Below the pieces are notes generated by a model. The model ran no database searches. It saw only the letters and a program-made list of their open reading frames with translations, and was not told the origin of the DNA. A DNA stretch of 64,000 nt, from NCBI GenBank assembly GCA_965231815.1, contig OZ246890.1:806001-870000 (forward strand), read 5' to 3'. Numbering within the stretch: position 1 is the stretch's first letter; every line of letters begins with the position of its first letter. Positions 34,935 to 43,052 of the stretch are shown here, one piece after another. Position numbers and translations under genes: made by a program. The DNA comes from JAPPFW01 sp965231815 (GTDB lineage: Bacteria; Actinomycetota; Acidimicrobiia; Spongiisociales; Spongiisociaceae).

Positions 34935-35978
34935 TCAGACCCTTCTCATCCCGGTTCGGCGAGGAGGACGGTTCGGCGGCGTCCCCGAACGGCCTCCATC
35001 GCTGCGCCGATGGCGGGAATCACTCTGTATATCGATCCGGTACCCGGTTAGGCGGGTTGCGAGGCGAGCATTCTGACCCTCACGCCCGATGGCCAGGGAC
35101 AGTTGATGCTCGGGTACCGTCACGACCGCCAACTTTTCTTCCTCATCCACCTGCACCTCGCGGACCCGGGCGGGGCCCAAAGACTCGGCAATGAACTGTG
35201 CCGTGTCGTCACGCCACTGGACCACGTCAACTTTCTCACCCCGGAGTTCGTTCACCACCTGACGCACCCTGGAACCGCGTGCCCCCACGCAAGCTCCCTT
35301 GGCATCCACATTGGGATCGTTCGAGAATACCGCGATCTTCGTGCGATGGCCCGCCTCCCGCGCGATCGAGCGGATCTCGACGGTTCCGTCCAGTAATTCA
35401 GGTACCTCTAAGTCAAGCAAGCGCCTGACGAAGTCCGGATGAGACCGGGAGACGACGACCTGAGGCCCCTTGGTCTCTCGCCTTACCTCGATGATGAGGG
35501 CCTTGGCGCGGGCGTTGCGGTCCAGCCGCTCGTAGGGAATCCGCTCGGTTCTCGGCATGATCGCTTCCGCGTTGCCGAGATCCAGGATGGTGTAGCTGCT
35601 GCCGTGCTGCTGGACGATCCCGGTAACCAGATCCCCGTCCCGGCCCTCATACACGTCGTAGACTTGCTCGCGCTTTGCTTCCCTGAGACGCTGCGCTATC
35701 ACTTGTTTGGCGGTGGTGGCGGCAATACGACCGAAGTCACCGGGCGTGTCCTCCCATTCCCTGATCACATTGCCGTCGTCATCCAACTCTTGCGCATATA
35801 CAATTATGTCCCCACCATCGGGTTCTATCGTTACACGCGCTTCTTCCGCAGCTCCAGGACTGCGTTTGTAAGCGGATACAAGGGCGTTCGCAAGAGCGTC
35901 CAGGATCGTGTCCACGGGTATCCCTCGTTCCCGTTCCAGGATCTCAAGGGCTTCCATAACCCGGTAATCCATTCTCAT
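34935..35978 (-). CDS. nusA: Transcription termination/antitermination factor NusA
   Basis: N-terminal RNAP-binding domain (MEALEILERERGIPVDTILD), S1 domain (about 130-200: LVTGIVQQHGSSYTILDLG) and two KH domains with VVVSRSHPDFVRRLL, GACVGARGSRVRQVVNEL and QLSLAIGREGQNARLATRLT. 347 residues with a short Arg-rich tail. Nine bases upstream of infB; the ylxR gene usual between nusA and infB is absent. Confidence 0.95.
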   Translation of the reverse strand: MRMDYRVMEALEILERERGIPVDTILDALANALVSAYKRSPGAAEEARVTIEPDGGDIIVYAQELDDDGNVIREWEDTPGDFGRIAATTAKQVIAQRLREAKREQVYDVYEGRDGDLVTGIVQQHGSSYTILDLGNAEAIMPRTERIPYERLDRNARAKALIIEVRRETKGPQVVVSRSHPDFVRRLLDLEVPELLDGTVEIRSIAREAGHRTKIAVFSNDPNVDAKGACVGARGSRVRQVVNELRGEKVDVVQWRDDTAQFIAESLGPARVREVQVDEEEKLAVVTVPEHQLSLAIGREGQNARLATRLTGYRIDIQSDSRHRRSDGGRSGTPPNRPPRRTGMRRV

Positions 35979-36006
35979 CTTCGTCTACCCCGATTCCCTA
36001 CCTGAC

Positions 36007-36465
36007 TCAGGTCTTCTTCCATTCGAATCTGGTCCGGGCGCTCCGGACCTGCCGGAAGGCGATACGTCGTGCGTGTTCACCGATCCTCATGACGAAGTGG
36101 TCATCATCAACGGATTCGAGCATCCCCTGATGATGGCGAAAGCCTTCGACTTCCGCCCTGGTCCTAACCGTTACTTTCCTACCTACTGACTTTCTGAAAT
36201 GGAGCGGTCGGCGGAGTTTCCGCTCCAGACCCGGCGACGTAACCTCCAACGAATAGGGCCCGGCGAACGGATCCAGCTCGTCGAACCGGCGAGATAAGGC
36301 TCGCGAGACCTCCGCGATCCGCTGAACATCCACCCCGCCCTCGCAATCAACCGTTACCCGGACCAACCTGGGACCCTGTCCGGCGATCTCCAGATCATCG
36401 AGTTCCAGCCCCTGGCCGACAAGGTATTCGTCACACAGTCGCCAAAGCCGGCGGTCCACCGACAT
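36007..36465 (-). CDS. rimP: Ribosome maturation factor RimP
   Basis: 152-residue 30S assembly factor from ATG 36465 (MSVDRRLWRLCDEYLVGQG). Conserved LVRVTVDCEGGVDVQRIAEV and YSLEVTSPGLERKLRRPLHF. The frame extends upstream to 36600, but that extension crosses a terminator-like hairpin and lacks conservation. Heads the rimP-nusA-infB unit. Confidence 0.92.
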   Translation of the reverse strand: MSVDRRLWRLCDEYLVGQGLELDDLEIAGQGPRLVRVTVDCEGGVDVQRIAEVSRALSRRFDELDPFAGPYSLEVTSPGLERKLRRPLHFRKSVGRKVTVRTRAEVEGFRHHQGMLESVDDDHFVMRIGEHARRIAFRQVRSARTRFEWKKT

Positions 36466-36558
36466 ATCACAGGCTCCTCGACGACGGAGAGGTGATCCGA
36501 CACCCATTGGAGTTCGTACGGGCGCGGGTCGGTATCCCGGGCAACCGGGATCGGCCAC

Positions 36559-36583
36559 AAAAAAAGCGGGCTGGGCGCCCACC
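36559..36583 (-). terminator. Rho-independent terminator-like hairpin upstream of rimP
   Basis: On the minus strand GGTGGGC and GCCCGCT can pair around a 5-base loop (seven pairs, three of them wobble), followed directly by seven T. It lies between proS and rimP, so it would end proS transcripts, or any transcript from the MITE, before the rimP operon. Confidence 0.5.
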
Positions 36584-36737
36584 TTGGTCCACAAAGTCAC
36601 GTCCTTCGAGCTTCTGGCTGATCATTATAGCAATGAGCGGGAATCAGAAAGTCCCCCAACCCATACCTAAAGACGAGGGAACCCGCTTGACCAGCCGGAG
36701 GAGACCACGGGGATCCATGGGAATCGATCTCCGGCAT

Positions 36738-36943
36738 TAGCCCCGATTATTCATGGATGGGGGTTTGGAGGATGAGTAAAGCAAGACACAGTCTCGCCCT
36801 GACAGGCAATACAGCTACCGCGTTTCCCGTCCCGGTCCGGTGCGGGAGGTTCACCTGCGGGGTGAACGGTGGGTGAATGCTAGTACTCGGTTGAGCTGGC
36901 GTTACATGCCTAGGTGTGTGGGAAACCTGAATAATCAGGGCTA
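36738..36943 (-). mobile_element. MITE-like element, copy 2 (206 bp), inverted relative to copy 1
   Basis: Starts TAGCCCCGATTATTCATG and ends CCTGAATAATCAGGGCTA. Its reverse complement aligns with 5029-5235 over the full length, with substitutions and small indels in the middle and near-identical ends. Flanking bases differ from those of copy 1 outside the terminal TA. No coding capacity. It separates proS from rimP. Confidence 0.8.
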
Positions 36944-37029
36944 GCCGCAGAACGGGAAGGCGGAGGATTCGGGATGCAGCATGGGAGGGGCGAGATCTGC
37001 AACGAACGGGGGATCGGTCGGGATGAAGG

Positions 37030-38727
37030 TTACTGCAAGAGTCCCTTGATCCTGTCTACGACCGCGTCAAGGCTCACCCGTTCATCCAGGGACCCGTCGC
37101 GGGCCATCAGTTCTGCTTGGCCTGAGGCGAGGCTTCTCGGCCCCACCGTCAGCCGGTAGGGGATACCTATCAATTCCGCATCGGCGAACTTCACACCGGG
37201 CCGTTCATTTCGGTCATCGAGGATCACCTCGACTCCCGCCACCGCCAGTTCCTCATAGACAACCTCGGCTGTGCGACGAACCTCTTCCAGATCCGGTCGG
37301 AGAAGGGTGATCACCACCTTGAAAGGCGCCACGGCTACCGGCCATACGATCCCTCGCCGGTCATGGTAGGCCTCCACTATGGCGGCCATCGATCTCCCTA
37401 CCCCTATCCCGTATGACCCCATAACGATCGGGGTGGGCCGCCCGTCCCGGTCGAGTACGGTGGCCCCGAGAGCCTCGCTGTACTTGCGTCCCAGTTTGAA
37501 GATGTGGCCCACCTCGATCACCGTCGAGACGGACAGCCGTCCGTCCGTGCATCGACCGCACGAGTCCCCGTCCTTCACCCGGCGAAGGTCCAACCACTTG
37601 CCAACGTGAACGTCGCGCCCGACGTCCACGCCCCTCAAATGGAAATCGTCCCGATTAGCGCCGGTAACCATATTGCTACGGCCGCGCAACGACGGATCCA
37701 TCACCACCGGAATATCCACTCCGACCGGTCCCAGGCTTCCGGGGTGGGCGCCCAGCCGCTCCACAATCTCCTCCGAGGTGGCGGGGCGAACCGCAAGCGT
37801 GACCGAGTCCGCCAACTTTTGAACTTCTAGGTCGTGGTCACCTCGGAGGACGACCAGGGTCATCTGGTCACCCACCATGTAGACGAGGGTTTTGATCTGC
37901 CGGCGAGCAGCCGCGAACGCCCCCATCCCGGCCAAGTCTGCGATCGTCCGGACTCCCGGGGTGGGAAAACGCTCCGGCGGTCCGGACCAGGAGACATCGT
38001 CGATCTTGTCAACGGACGCGCTAGCCCGCTCCAGATTGGCGGAGTATCCGCATGCTTCGCAGACCGCGACCTGGTCCTCTCCTACCGGTGAAACAACGAC
38101 AAACTCGACCGAATCGCTTCCCCCCATGTTTCCCGAAGAAGCCTCCACTTGGATCGTCTCGAGACCCATCCGGGAGAAGATCGTTTGATAGGCCACCCTA
38201 TGGGATTCGAACTGGACATCGAGACCGCGGCGATCGAGGTCGAAAGAATACGAGTCCTTCATGGTGAACTCCCGCACCCGGAGCAAGCCCGACCGAGGGC
38301 GTGCCTCATCCCGGAACTTCGTTTGCAGGTGGTACCACAGTTGGGGCAGTTCGCGATAGGAGTTGACCTCGGTCGCCAGATGGGCGAACACTTCCTCGTG
38401 GGTGAGGGCCAGCACGAGGTCGGAACGCTTGCGGTCCTTGAACTTGACCATGATTCCCTCTACGTCATCCCAGCGTCCGGTCTTTTTCCATATCTCGGCA
38501 GGATGGACGACCGGGGCCAGTATTTCCTGACCACCGATAGCGTTCATCTCTGCGCGGATGATGTCGGATACCTTCCGAGCAACACGCATCCCGAGGGGCA
38601 GCAACGTGTAGGAACCGGCCATGAGTTGGCGGATGAATCCCCCTCGGGTCAGCAGCCGGTGGCTCGCCGCCACCGCATCCGCCGGATCATCCCTGAGGGT
38701 GGGTATGAATGATCGGGACCAGCGCAA
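37030..38727 (-). CDS. proS: Prolyl-tRNA synthetase (bacterial type, with editing insertion)
   Basis: 565 residues from TTG 38727, three bases after a GGAGGT site; this gives the normal MRWSRSFIPTLRDDP opening. Class II motifs: motif 1 GMRVARKVSDIIRAEM, motif 2 TKFRDEARPRSGLLRVREFT and motif 3 GSYGIGVGRSMAAIVE. The editing INS domain lies between (about 225-405). The frame is open 133 codons further upstream, but that part has no family resemblance and overlaps ispG on the same strand. Confidence 0.94.
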   Translation of the reverse strand: MRWSRSFIPTLRDDPADAVAASHRLLTRGGFIRQLMAGSYTLLPLGMRVARKVSDIIRAEMNAIGGQEILAPVVHPAEIWKKTGRWDDVEGIMVKFKDRKRSDLVLALTHEEVFAHLATEVNSYRELPQLWYHLQTKFRDEARPRSGLLRVREFTMKDSYSFDLDRRGLDVQFESHRVAYQTIFSRMGLETIQVEASSGNMGGSDSVEFVVVSPVGEDQVAVCEACGYSANLERASASVDKIDDVSWSGPPERFPTPGVRTIADLAGMGAFAAARRQIKTLVYMVGDQMTLVVLRGDHDLEVQKLADSVTLAVRPATSEEIVERLGAHPGSLGPVGVDIPVVMDPSLRGRSNMVTGANRDDFHLRGVDVGRDVHVGKWLDLRRVKDGDSCGRCTDGRLSVSTVIEVGHIFKLGRKYSEALGATVLDRDGRPTPIVMGSYGIGVGRSMAAIVEAYHDRRGIVWPVAVAPFKVVITLLRPDLEEVRRTAEVVYEELAVAGVEVILDDRNERPGVKFADAELIGIPYRLTVGPRSLASGQAELMARDGSLDERVSLDAVVDRIKGLLQ

Positions 38728-38815
38728 CAGACCTCCAGTTAGGACTGCCCGCAGGATAGAGGATGCCCCACCCTTCTCATACGATCGTTTCCGTGCGCGC
38801 CTAATTAACCCGGTT

Positions 38816-40027
38816 CTATCGATCCCCGGACGCCACCCGGGCCGCTGCCGCCCGCCGCACTGCGGCCTGGTTGGCGTCGCCCTGGATCTGCAGGAGAACT
38901 CGGCGGTCACGCGCCGCGGCCCCCGCAGCGCCCTGGTCGGCTGCCGCCACCCGCGCATCGGCGCCTTGTTCGACCAGCAGGCGAGCTTCATGAAGCAAGG
39001 CGTCCACCATCTCCGCCTCCGGAACCACTCGAACAACCTTGCCTTTGATAAAGAGGTGTCCCCGACCTCGCCCGGCTGCGATCCCGATGTCGGCGCCTCT
39101 GGCTTCGCCCGGTCCGTTGACGACACATCCCATCACCGCTACTTGGATGGGTAGATCGGCCTCCTCCAACTTGACTTGAGCTTCTTGAGCTACGGTCAGA
39201 ACATCGACCTCCGCCCTCCCGCAACTGGGGCAGGCGATCAAGTCCAATCCGGTCCGTTCGCGAAGATCGAGGTATTCGAGCAACTGTCTACCCGCCTTGG
39301 CCTCCTCCACCGGATCGGCCGTGAGCGAGAAGCGGATCGTGTCCCCTATACCTTCCAGCAACAAGGTGGCGATACCCGCCACCGATTTGATCAAGCCGCC
39401 CGGGGGAGGCCCCGCCTCGGTCACCCCGAGATGCAACGGATAGTCGAGCGTGTCGGCTAGCAGGCGGTATGACTCCACCATCGAAGGAACATGGGAATGC
39501 TTCACCGAGATCTTTATATCATCGAAGTCTTCTTCGGCCAGGTACGCTATCTCCTTCAGAGCTGAAGCGACCAGCGCTTCGGGAGTAGCCGAGCCGAACC
39601 TGGCCATCAGGTCACGGTCCAGACTCCCGGCGTTGACACCTACCCGGATCGATATCCCACGATCCTTCGCTTCCCTGGCAACCGCCCGGATCTGGTGAGG
39701 TTTACGGATGTTGCCCGGGTTGAGCCGCAATCCCTGCACTCCTGCTTCCAGGGCGGCCAGCGCAAGCCGGTACTGGTAGTGGATATCGGCAATGATCGGA
39801 ACCGGAGAACGCGGCACCATCTCGGCCAATCCTTCGGCCGCCGCTATGTCGTTACAGGTAATGCGGACGATGTCGGCCCCGGAGGCGGCCAGGGAGTAGA
39901 CCTGAGCGAGGGTTCCATCTACATCGGCGGTTTTGGTAGTGGTCATAGATTGAACAGAGACCGGAGCGCCCCCACCCACCGGCACTCCACCTACATGAAT
40001 CTGCCGAGTCCTGTCACGATGATTCAT
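38816..40027 (-). CDS. ispG: 4-hydroxy-3-methylbut-2-enyl diphosphate synthase
   Basis: Iron-sulfur enzyme of the MEP isoprenoid pathway. SVQSMTTTKTADVDGTLAQV opening, ADIHYQYRLALAALEAG, LRLNPGNI, GVNAGSLD and LHLGVTEAG. Cluster ligands in LIACPSCGRAEVD and VAVMGCVVNGPGEARGADIG, where a conserved Glu follows. After the usual end near EARLLVEQ there is an extra tail of about 45 residues, rich in Ala and Arg. Clustered with dxr, as usual for actinobacteria. Confidence 0.95.
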   Translation of the reverse strand: MNHRDRTRQIHVGGVPVGGGAPVSVQSMTTTKTADVDGTLAQVYSLAASGADIVRITCNDIAAAEGLAEMVPRSPVPIIADIHYQYRLALAALEAGVQGLRLNPGNIRKPHQIRAVAREAKDRGISIRVGVNAGSLDRDLMARFGSATPEALVASALKEIAYLAEEDFDDIKISVKHSHVPSMVESYRLLADTLDYPLHLGVTEAGPPPGGLIKSVAGIATLLLEGIGDTIRFSLTADPVEEAKAGRQLLEYLDLRERTGLDLIACPSCGRAEVDVLTVAQEAQVKLEEADLPIQVAVMGCVVNGPGEARGADIGIAAGRGRGHLFIKGKVVRVVPEAEMVDALLHEARLLVEQGADARVAAADQGAAGAAARDRRVLLQIQGDANQAAVRRAAAARVASGDR

Positions 40028-40108
40028 CGAACCGATTGTAGTGCTCCCTCGCGATATCCAACTCGGGGATCCGGGCAGGATGCTTCGTCTTCGTCGGGTC
40101 CGTCTTCG

Positions 40109-40711
40109 TTAAGGTTGCGCCCGGCTCCGGCACCGGCGGACGGCCCACCAAGCTGCCACGAATGAGCCCACCAGGTTGGCGATCAGATCTTGCATGCTAT
40201 TGGTATAACCACCCACCCGGACATCCGGCGCCAGCAAGGTGGCAATATACTCCCCGATCTCGATGGCAGCCCCGATGGCGTTGCCTCCGAGCATCACGAC
40301 CACCACAGCTTCCTTGGGCTTCTGCGCGGTAAGCATCCGGCGGGTCGCCTCCCATACCGCCAACCCCGCCGCCCCCAACCCGAAGGCATGAACGACGTGG
40401 TCGTAACGGACGTAACCCGACCACGACTGCTCGTACAGCACAGATCCGTCGATCTGGATGTTTCCTCCGGCCATATGGCAGAAGCCGGCCAAAGACAGCA
40501 ACACGAGAACGGGAGTCGAGAATCGCACTCGACCATCGACATATATGACGAGCGTGGAAGCGCCGACCAACCAGGCCAGATAGGCGTAAACCTGGCCGGT
40601 GTCCGCCGCCAATCCGTAGGCGGTCCAACCGATGACGTAGAGGACCGTGCAACCGGCCAACCATGGGTGCCGACGGAAGGCCGAGGTAAACCGCCCGCTA
40701 TTCGAGCTCAT
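40109..40711 (-). CDS. Integral membrane protein, YjdF/DUF2238-like
   Basis: 200 residues with about six transmembrane helices. Hallmark polar motifs lie between helices: GYVRYDHVVHAFGLGAAGL, AIEIGEYIATLLAP and YTNSMQDLIANLVGSF (a D-x2-H, an E and an N-x3-D pattern). These are reminiscent of DUF2238/YjdF proteins, whose function is unknown to me. ATG 40711 is chosen over an upstream start with a non-hydrophobic leader. Stands alone between ispG and the toxin-antitoxin pair. Confidence 0.6.
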   Translation of the reverse strand: MSSNSGRFTSAFRRHPWLAGCTVLYVIGWTAYGLAADTGQVYAYLAWLVGASTLVIYVDGRVRFSTPVLVLLSLAGFCHMAGGNIQIDGSVLYEQSWSGYVRYDHVVHAFGLGAAGLAVWEATRRMLTAQKPKEAVVVVMLGGNAIGAAIEIGEYIATLLAPDVRVGGYTNSMQDLIANLVGSFVAAWWAVRRCRSRAQP

Positions 40712-40814
40712 AGAGCCCCGAGGGGATTCAGGGAGCAATGCCAACAATGGAAGGCCAGCCTAGTGTTCGGAGTCGTTGTGTTGTTTGTGTTAGGGAGAGA
40801 CCGTTCCCCGCCCC

Positions 40815-40878
40815 GGACACGGCCGGGTCCAAGTCGGTTGGGTAGGCCTCCCCCAGACCGGTGCGGGTGGCCGTGTCC
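40815..40878. other. Long structured inverted repeat, possible RNA element
   Basis: Perfect 10-bp arms GGACACGGCC (40815-40824) and GGCCGTGTCC (40869-40878). Inside, CCGGGTC can pair with GACCGG (one bulge) and TGGG with CCCA, so nearly the whole 64 bases can fold into one rod. No T run follows in either direction. It lies between the toxin gene (upstream on minus) and the membrane protein gene. Could be a terminator of the toxin-antitoxin unit or a leader element. Confidence 0.4.
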
Positions 40879-40942
40879 CTTACAGGTCTTCGTGGGGTGT
40901 CTCTACTGATGGCTAGCCCGCTACAAAGGCTCGACTACTTCG

Positions 40943-41242
40943 TCATAGGATGCTGTGGTCACCGCAACGGTGCCATTGCACATGGAGCAGTCCGCTGACT
41001 GCAGTGTCTCCCCAGGAGAACGTTGCACGCCCATCGGGTGCCCACGTCATCTCATAGAGACCCCACGTTCCCGTGATTCGTTTCACGCGGAGACCGGGAC
41101 GGAACCATGATCGTTGACCGGATTCGATTGCCCAGAGGTCATCAACGAACCGGCCCAGCGCGGTACGGAAGCGGTTCTGTTGCGCCCGTGTTAGCCGATC
41201 GAAATCGCGCAGGAATGCCTCAGACTCTTCATGAGTAGGCAT
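40943..41242 (-). CDS. Probable RelE/ParE-fold toxin
   Basis: 99 residues: FDRLTRAQQNRFRTALGRFV, SWFRPGLRVKRITGTWGLYE and MTWAPDGRATFSWG, followed by LLHVQWHRCGDHSIL. The helix pair, then R-x-K-x-I and GxYEMTW strands, resembles RelE/HigB-like mRNA interferases in actinobacteria. It starts 12 bases after the stop of a small acidic partner, as in two-gene toxin-antitoxin operons. The assignment is by layout and weak motif; no catalytic residues can be asserted. Confidence 0.5.
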   Translation of the reverse strand: MPTHEESEAFLRDFDRLTRAQQNRFRTALGRFVDDLWAIESGQRSWFRPGLRVKRITGTWGLYEMTWAPDGRATFSWGDTAVSGLLHVQWHRCGDHSIL

Positions 41243-41254
41243 TAGCTGTGTGGG

Positions 41255-41440
41255 CTAGTCGTCAACCGGCTCGTGTAACCGCGACTCAAGACATGCGAGG
41301 AACTCCTCGTTGCTCGCATGAAAATGGGTTCGACCGGCCGAGAAATCACCAGTCGGGTCGGGGTTCTTGCCCATGTCTGCGTGTATTTCAGCCACTGTCA
41401 GTGGTTCTTGGTCGGTGTCGCTCAAAGGAACGGCAGCCAT
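41255..41440 (-). CDS. Probable antitoxin partner
   Basis: 61-residue acidic protein (MAAVPLSDTDQEPLTVAEIH, then DMGKNPDPTGDFSAGRTHFH). No DNA-binding motif that I recognise. It directly precedes the RelE-like gene, with a 12-base gap and the same strand, which suggests an antitoxin. Confidence 0.45.
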   Translation of the reverse strand: MAAVPLSDTDQEPLTVAEIHADMGKNPDPTGDFSAGRTHFHASNEEFLACLESRLHEPVDD

Positions 41441-41827
41441 TGTGTGTCTCTTCCAACGAGTAGGTAAACGGCTAACGGCTCAACCGCCCGGGCCTGTTCG
41501 GACGATTACTCGATTCTACCAGGTTCAGAGCTAAGCCTGGATCCACCGATCAGGTTGGGGTGTTGGGGGGTGGATAGACGTGGAAAGTGCGTCTGATCTG
41601 GGGCAATAGCTGTAACAGCAAGGTTATTGGCCTGGAGACTGAAGGCACTTCCTGTGAGTGGAGTATCACAGAGGATCGACAGCCCTGAGGTGGTTTTCAA
41701 CGATGAATCTTTGGTAGCTGGACGCTGGGCTGTTGGCCCGTCCGGAACTCTCAAGGACGCTAGCACCGGTGGTGCCGAGGCAGCAGTTTCGGCTGCTCGC
41801 AAACCTGGCTAGCTGGCAACTAGCTCC
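41441..41827. other. Intergenic stretch with a possible transposase remnant
   Basis: No intact gene. Apart from the possible remnant at 41627-41815, nothing recognisable is present. A 98-codon minus-strand frame (41506-41802) has no family resemblance and is taken as chance. Confidence 0.4.
41627..41815 (+). pseudogene. Possible frameshifted transposase N-terminal fragment
   Basis: The plus-strand frame reads SPEVVFNDESLVAG; a shift near 41722 would continue as AGLLARPELSRTLAP. Joined, this resembles the opening of some IS1380-type transposases (FDDE.LVA.AGLL.P..LA). It lacks a proper start and is under 65 codons. The similarity is weak and recalled from memory. Confidence 0.2.
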
Positions 41828-42937
41828 TCAGAGCGTCAGTGGGTTGACAATGTCGAGCACCACCGCCACCAGGCCCAGGAACACCAAGAGCATCACCACG
41901 ACCACCGCCACCGGGATCAGCCGCCGCACATCAACCCGGCGCCTGGTGATCTTCTCGTAGAGAGCCACCGCGAAGTGTCCCCCGTCAAGGGGATATAGGG
42001 GAAGGCTGTTGAAAATGGCGAGGGTAACGTTCACCACCGCCAGCAGGAAGACGACGTTCCCGATCCCCACCCTCGCCACCTGGGTGCCTATCTGGACCAG
42101 ACCGATGGGACTCACCGGCCGGATAGCTTCTGATACGTCACTACGACCGGCCAAGGCGCCCCCCAACTCCGCCAGAGACTCCGGCCTGACAATCCGACCC
42201 AAGGCTTCGAGGGTACCGGTGAGGATCGACCACTCGGCACGACCTGCGAGGGAAGCGGCCCGAAGCGGATCTACCGAGACACGGGTGGTGGTCGGCGAAA
42301 CTCCCAGGAAACCGGTCGCCTCTCCTGTAGTCGGATGGAACGAGCCCAGTACGACCTCGACCGATTGCAGGTTCTCCCCCCTCAAGAGATCGATGGTGAC
42401 CGGCTTTCCGGGTCGGGACATTATGACCGAAACCGCGTGCTCCCACCCGTCCAGTTCCACTCCATCAATCGCCAACAGCGTGTCACCGTCTCGGAGACCG
42501 GCTTCAGCGGCGGGGGAGGCTACCCCTTCGGAAACCTCGGCGCTTACCCTGCTCACCGTAGTGGTGAACTCGACGGCGCCCGACCTCCAGAAAAGACCGA
42601 ACAGCAGGAGGAAGGCCAGCACCATGTTGAGGAACACGCCCGATAGGACTACTACGGCCTTCTTCCAGAACACCTGCTCCCGGTAGGCGCGGGAAAGGTC
42701 TTCCGGCGCCACCTGCTCGCGATCGTTCATACCGGCGATCCGGACATAGCCACCTAGTGGAAGGGCCTTCACTCCGAACTCGGTTTCGCCCCGGTGGAAG
42801 GACCAGATACGAGGGCCGAACCCGAGAAAGAACTCGGTGGCCTTCATGCCGGTGGCTCGGGCGGCTATGAAGTGTCCGGCTTCATGAACCAGAACGAAGG
42901 CGGAAATCGCCACCACCATGAGTATCCCACCGACCAA
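41828..42937 (-). CDS. rseP: Site-2 intramembrane zinc protease RseP (RIP) family
   Basis: 369 residues. First helix carries the zinc motif VLVHEAGHFIAA; a PDZ domain follows (about 125-215: SPAAEAGLRDGDTLLAIDG). The third zinc ligand is in NSLPLYPLDGGHFAVALYEK. Cleaves anti-sigma factors or other membrane proteins. The dxr-rseP-ispG order is standard in actinobacteria. Start MVGGILMVVAISAFVLVHEA is normal. Confidence 0.93.
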   Translation of the reverse strand: MVGGILMVVAISAFVLVHEAGHFIAARATGMKATEFFLGFGPRIWSFHRGETEFGVKALPLGGYVRIAGMNDREQVAPEDLSRAYREQVFWKKAVVVLSGVFLNMVLAFLLLFGLFWRSGAVEFTTTVSRVSAEVSEGVASPAAEAGLRDGDTLLAIDGVELDGWEHAVSVIMSRPGKPVTIDLLRGENLQSVEVVLGSFHPTTGEATGFLGVSPTTTRVSVDPLRAASLAGRAEWSILTGTLEALGRIVRPESLAELGGALAGRSDVSEAIRPVSPIGLVQIGTQVARVGIGNVVFLLAVVNVTLAIFNSLPLYPLDGGHFAVALYEKITRRRVDVRRLIPVAVVVVMLLVFLGLVAVVLDIVNPLTL

Positions 42938-43052
42938 CCGGACCTCCTCACGCTCCGTATCTGCCGCACGGGCTTACATACCAAGCCCGTGTTTCTTCGG
43001 TACCAGTATCATCGGAATGGTGAACAACCGGGGCTCGCCACACCGGAACACC

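Larger units (their letters stand above)
36466..37029. other. Non-coding stretch between rimP and proS
   Basis: Contains a terminator-like hairpin (36559-36583) and the second MITE-like element (36738-36943). The remaining bases, including the presumed rimP promoter region, show no recognisable gene or clear promoter. Confidence 0.55.

Noticed and set aside
41506..41802. 98-codon minus-strand frame
   Set aside because: No ribosome site or recognisable domain; composition like chance.
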